From: DATIHQ01 sp035480535
GTDB lineage: Bacteria > Chlamydiota > Chlamydiia > Chlamydiales > SM23-39
Direction of reading: 5' to 3'
NCBI GenBank assembly: GCA_035480535.1
Contig: DATIHQ010000019.1
Coordinates: 1-33,290, forward strand
DNA length: 33,290 nucleotides
Below the pieces are notes generated by a model. The model worked only from the letters and a program-made list of their open reading frames with translations. It had not been told where the DNA came from and made no database searches. Position numbers and translations under genes: made by a program. Below, one piece after another: positions 30,217-33,290 of this stretch (position 1 is its first letter; the number at the start of each line of letters is the position of its first letter).

Positions 30217-30542
30217 CATACCGTCCCAGGATCTCGGAAGCACCCCACCGTCCCTGGATCGCGGAAGCTAATTCATCAGCGCAGAGGGAAAGGGCAGAGG
30301 CGCAGAGGTCGCAGAGAGGGGGCCCTAAAAATGCATCATTTTTGGGGTAGAGAGAAGAAAGTTGGCGGACTACGTCCGGAGGAAGAGAGGGCCCCTCTCT
30401 AACTCCGGGCAGGGTCCCGGATCGCCGAAGGCGATTTTTTTCTTCTCTGCGCCTCTGCGTCTCTGCATTTATCTCTGCGCTGATCAAATAGCTTCCGCGA
30501 TCCAGGGACGGTGGGGTTCTTCCAGAATCCAGGGACGGTATG
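30217..30542. repeat. Long inverted-repeat element between uup and emrB
   Basis: The gap from uup (stop at 30203) to emrB (stop at 30545) is a 326-bp inverted repeat. CATACCGTCCC at 30217-30227 and its complement at 30532-30542 begin arms of roughly 70-90 bases, about nine-tenths identical. Each arm holds a direct repeat of ACCGTCCC.GGAT..CGGAAG. The centre has GCAGAGGCGCAGAGG near 30293-30307 with its complement at 30448-30472, a hairpin at CCCTAAAAATG/CATTTTTGGGG, CGGAC/GTCCG near 30366, AGAGAGGGCCCCTCTCT, and ATCGCC/GGCGAT at 30421-30434. It lies between convergent genes and could also terminate both. The GCAGAGGCGCAGAG core resembles repeats dispersed in many unrelated bacteria. Confidence 0.8.
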
Positions 30543-30544
30543 TA

Positions 30545-32068
30545 CTACTCTGTGGCGATGTGGACGGTGGGTTTTTCTGTGATGCCTTTGCAGCGGCGAT
30601 AGAAACGCCAGGCGATCATCAGGACAATGAGCGCGACAAAGCACCACCCCATCAAGAAAAATGCATCATTGATTGCGAGAAGCGCCGCTTGTTGATCTAA
30701 AAGATCATTGAGCTGCGCAAGATCTGACACATTGCTTGTTTGGGGCATAACCGGATTGCTAAGAGTCATGTAATTTCCCACTTGGTGGTGGTGAAAGATC
30801 GTGCGCCTTTGGAAAAGAGTGACAAAGACCGAAGTTCCAATGGCGCCTACCATGGCGCGAATGAAATGGAAAATCCCCGTGGCGTTGGGGAGCTGCTCCA
30901 TCGGCACGTCTTGCACGCTCATCCCAATGAGGGGAGCGATATAGAAACCAAATCCGAGGCCGAAAAAGAATCGGGAAAAGGCGATATGCCTCATGTCGAC
31001 CGCGGTTGTAAAATAGGCGGTATAAAAACAGGCGGCGCCAAAGATGATAAATCCGATGAGGAGTGTCATGAGATTTCCAATCTTTCGGATCGCGATCGGC
31101 GTGAGAAATCCAAGAAGAAGAGAGCCAATCCCGAGGGCTGAAACGGCAATCCCCGCATTTACGGCATCATAACCCATGTACTCTTGCAGCCAAAGAGGGA
31201 CAATCACAATGGTTCCAAAGTAGATCGCATAAGAAACCATCAGGCAAATAATCGAGAGGGCAAAAGAGGGAATCCGAAATAAACGGAGATTGAGAAAGGG
31301 GGTTTTGCTCCAGAGTTCTTGAATGATGAGATAGGTAAATCCGAGTATGGCGCCAATGATGAGAAAGCGGATGCGGATCGAGTTCCACCAATCCCACTGC
31401 TGTCCTTTATCGAGGAGAATCTGTAGGCAAGCGACGCCAATCACCAATAAAATGATCCCCGGAATATCGCTATGAGATTGATCGGTCTCACTCTCCCTAT
31501 CCCGCATGATCAGCCACGTTGCAAAAACACAAAAAATCCCAATGGGAATATTGATGTAAAAAATCCAAGGCCATCCATACCAATAGGAGATATAGCCCCC
31601 CATAATTGGCCCCAACACCGGCGCAACAATGATAATCGTCGTCCAAATCGCCAAATCGCGCGCGCGGTTCTCCGGCGTTCCCGCTTCAATGATTAAACTC
31701 TGCGAAAGAGGAATGATCGGACCCGCGACAAGCCCCTGAATGAAACGGCTGATGACCAACATTCCCAAACTCACAGAAAGGCCGCAAATCCATGACCAAA
31801 GAGTAAAAAGGGCAATGGAAATGACGATCAATCGAATTTGCCCCACTCGGCGCGTAAGCCACCCGGTCATCGCGAGGCCTACCGCGTTCCCCACGGCAAA
31901 GGAAGTAATGACATAGGTGCCTTGATCGGTGCTTACGCTTAAATCGCCCGCAATGTAGGGAATGGAAATATTGGCAATCGAATAGTCGAGCACCATCATG
32001 AACGTGGCGAGAGACATCGCGATAAAAAATAAAACCCGCTGGATTGGAGTGAGCTTAACTGTTTGCAT
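30545..32068 (-). CDS. emrB: DHA2-family multidrug transporter EmrB-like
   Basis: A 507-residue MFS protein with 14 predicted membrane segments. Residues about 18-45 carry the DHA2 start (MMVLDYSIANISIPYIAGDL, family LD.TIVNVALP), followed by GWLTRRVG and the exporter motif C (VLGPIMGGYI), diagnostic of drug/H+ antiporters. It forms the inner-membrane part of a tripartite efflux pump with the adaptor encoded just upstream (14-base overlap). The C-terminal end falls close to the 30217-30542 repeat. Drug specificity is not visible from sequence. Confidence 0.93.
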   Translation of the reverse strand: MQTVKLTPIQRVLFFIAMSLATFMMVLDYSIANISIPYIAGDLSVSTDQGTYVITSFAVGNAVGLAMTGWLTRRVGQIRLIVISIALFTLWSWICGLSVSLGMLVISRFIQGLVAGPIIPLSQSLIIEAGTPENRARDLAIWTTIIIVAPVLGPIMGGYISYWYGWPWIFYINIPIGIFCVFATWLIMRDRESETDQSHSDIPGIILLVIGVACLQILLDKGQQWDWWNSIRIRFLIIGAILGFTYLIIQELWSKTPFLNLRLFRIPSFALSIICLMVSYAIYFGTIVIVPLWLQEYMGYDAVNAGIAVSALGIGSLLLGFLTPIAIRKIGNLMTLLIGFIIFGAACFYTAYFTTAVDMRHIAFSRFFFGLGFGFYIAPLIGMSVQDVPMEQLPNATGIFHFIRAMVGAIGTSVFVTLFQRRTIFHHHQVGNYMTLSNPVMPQTSNVSDLAQLNDLLDQQAALLAINDAFFLMGWCFVALIVLMIAWRFYRRCKGITEKPTVHIATE

Positions 32069-33239
32069 GGAGCGTGTTGTTCTCCGCGATGATTTGATCG
32101 ATGGTTTGGGCTACGCCGTTGAGCTCGTCTTGATAGATTTCTGTTTCGTAAATGGGTTGGGCGGGCAGGCATTGAGGCAGCCGAAGCCCGCTTCGATCCT
32201 CTGTCGAGGTGCGAACTGTCATGGAAAGGCCCAAAACGAGAGGATGCTGCCGAAGTTCTTCGGGATTGAAGCTAATTTTAACGGGGATGCGCTGGATGAT
32301 CTTAATCCAGTTGCCGCTGGCATTCTGCGGAGGCAAAATGGAGAAGACGCTCCCCGTGCCCGGATTGAGCCCCACAATTTTCCCATGAAACTTTTGCTCG
32401 CGGCCATACATGTCGGCAAACATGACGACTGTCTGGCCAATCCGGAGATTTTTCAACTGCACTTCCCGATAGTTCGCATCGACCCATATTTGATCGAGGG
32501 GAACTAAGGCCATCAACAGATCGGAAGCATTTGTCCATTGCCCCACTTGCGCCGCTCTTTGCGTAATGATCCCTCGCGCAGGCGAGCGAACGAGCGTCCG
32601 ATACAGAGCTAAATAGGCCTTGCGATAGTCCGCTTTGGCTTGCTCTACCATCGGATGCGTTTCCACCGTCGTGTCTTCTACCTCCGCTCGCGCTCCACTC
32701 AATTGTTGATCCACTTCCCGAAGATGGGCATAGGCCCCATAAAAGGCCGTCTCGCTATGCTCAAAATCTTCCCGCGAAACGCTTCCATCGCCAACGAGCG
32801 CCTGCCGATGGTTATAATCCCAGCTCGTTCGCAAAAGATCTGATTTGGCCACATCGCGGCTCGCCTCCAATTCCCGCACCCGGATGAACATCTTCACCAC
32901 ATCGCGCACCGCATTGCCGAGCTCCGCTTTCGATCCATCCAACGCAATCTCATAATCATGCCGGTCCAGTTCTAAAATAGGCTGCCCTTCTTCCACCAGC
33001 TGGGTATTATCGACATAAATTTTTGTCACAATCCCCTCTATTTGCGGAGTGATTCGGATCATATTGCCATTCACATAGGCATCATCTGTCGTTTCCCGGT
33101 AGCGAAGAACGAGAAGCCAAAAGAGTAAAAAAATGATCGAACAAATCAGCACGATCCCTGTGACAATCCAAACGGCCATCATCTGTTTACGGCGGTTCCG
33201 CTTTGCCTTTGGAGGTGAAGACTGTTCATTCACAGTCAT
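32055..33239 (-). CDS. emrA: HlyD/EmrA-type membrane fusion protein
   Basis: The periplasmic adaptor of a tripartite efflux pump. From ATG 33239 (394 aa), a basic N-terminus (KAKRNRRKQ) and one membrane helix (about 26-48) precede the characteristic TTDDAYVNGNMIRITPQIEGIV motif. The lipoyl half-domain (VEEGQPILELD), a coiled-coil hairpin (about 95-195), and the barrel-sandwich and beta-barrel parts (ARGIITQRAAQVGQW, LVPLDQIWVDANYREVQLKNLRIGQ) follow in order. The ATG is preferred over a TTG at 33254: GGGGG lies 5 bases upstream. It overlaps the outer-membrane gene upstream and emrB downstream, so all three form one operon. Confidence 0.93.
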   Translation of the reverse strand: MTVNEQSSPPKAKRNRRKQMMAVWIVTGIVLICSIIFLLFWLLVLRYRETTDDAYVNGNMIRITPQIEGIVTKIYVDNTQLVEEGQPILELDRHDYEIALDGSKAELGNAVRDVVKMFIRVRELEASRDVAKSDLLRTSWDYNHRQALVGDGSVSREDFEHSETAFYGAYAHLREVDQQLSGARAEVEDTTVETHPMVEQAKADYRKAYLALYRTLVRSPARGIITQRAAQVGQWTNASDLLMALVPLDQIWVDANYREVQLKNLRIGQTVVMFADMYGREQKFHGKIVGLNPGTGSVFSILPPQNASGNWIKIIQRIPVKISFNPEELRQHPLVLGLSMTVRTSTEDRSGLRLPQCLPAQPIYETEIYQDELNGVAQTIDQIIAENNTLHANS

Positions 33240-33290
33240 GATATCCCCCACCAAAAGCGCGGATCAACTGGATGCTCGTGAGAAGCTTCC
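33226..33290 (-). CDS. 3' end of an outer-membrane efflux protein gene (partial)
   Basis: On the minus strand the frame entering at the window edge encodes LLTSIQLIRAFGGGYHDCE and stops at TGA (33228-33226), 14 bases inside emrA. The LIRAFGGGY pattern matches the closing residues of TolC/NodT-type outer-membrane factors (ALIRALGGGW), which are commonly encoded next to EmrA-type adaptors. The rest lies outside the window. Confidence 0.6.
   Translation of the reverse strand, partial: KLLTSIQLIRAFGGGYHDCE

Noticed and set aside
30158..30700. Overlapping short ORFs between uup and emrB
   Set aside because: They are translations of the long inverted repeat and its GCAGAG-type core in opposite directions, a known cause of spurious gene calls.

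Overview
The window is a dense, moderate-GC bacterial chromosome segment with short intergenic gaps and no rRNA, tRNA, insertion sequence, phage or CRISPR that I can support. Several genes fit an environmental, Waddlia/Parachlamydia-like member of the Chlamydiota: an Lpg1974/MOMP-like outer-membrane protein, a eukaryote-type sterol delta-7 reductase (known from a few intracellular bacteria), paired BrnQ branched-chain amino-acid carriers, many small exported proteins of unknown function, and little biosynthetic context. This assignment is inference; an amoeba-associated gammaproteobacterium is the main alternative.

Layout. 1-3.2 kb: two exported or unknown proteins, a small membrane protein with a good terminator, a MenI-like thioesterase and an RRM RNA-binding protein. 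3.5-7.2 kb: PPC-domain protein, GGQ release-factor-like protein, RluA-type pseudouridine synthase, a transaldolase-like aldolase, then a palindromic element with outward promoters feeding marC-msrB. 7.0-8.6 kb: an AT-rich minus-strand cluster of unrecognised genes, with an in-frame stop and a start-codon hairpin. 8.8-12.6 kb: FAH-family hydrolase, outer-membrane porin, class-C serine hydrolase, DUF3096 peptide. 12.6-16.6 kb: brnQ, lipoprotein and ychJ in one operon, with a second brnQ convergent to it. 16.9-21 kb: sterol reductase, secreted alpha/beta hydrolase, VOC protein, metal-dependent cyclase and a small unknown protein. 21-24.8 kb (minus): an operon of GAMT-like methyltransferase, S9 peptidase and BAAT-type hydrolase. 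24.8-30.2 kb (plus): DUF6622, nitronate monooxygenase-like protein, exported FAD-type oxidoreductase, exported zeta-toxin-like kinase and the ABC-F protein Uup. 30.5-33.3 kb (minus): an EmrAB-type tripartite efflux operon whose outer-membrane gene runs off the window.

Three unrelated imperfect palindromes of about 160-330 bp each fill an intergenic gap (5924-6140, 27359-27520, 30217-30542). The first carries matched divergent promoters at both tips, the second abuts the start codon of the zeta-like kinase, and the third has nested direct repeats and a GCAGAGGCGCAGAG-type core. Together with a recurrent TATAAT-like box 7-8 bases before several ATGs that lack a Shine-Dalgarno sequence (leaderless mRNAs), these are the most distinctive signals here. 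The exported zeta-like kinase and the sterol reductase are the most notable genes.
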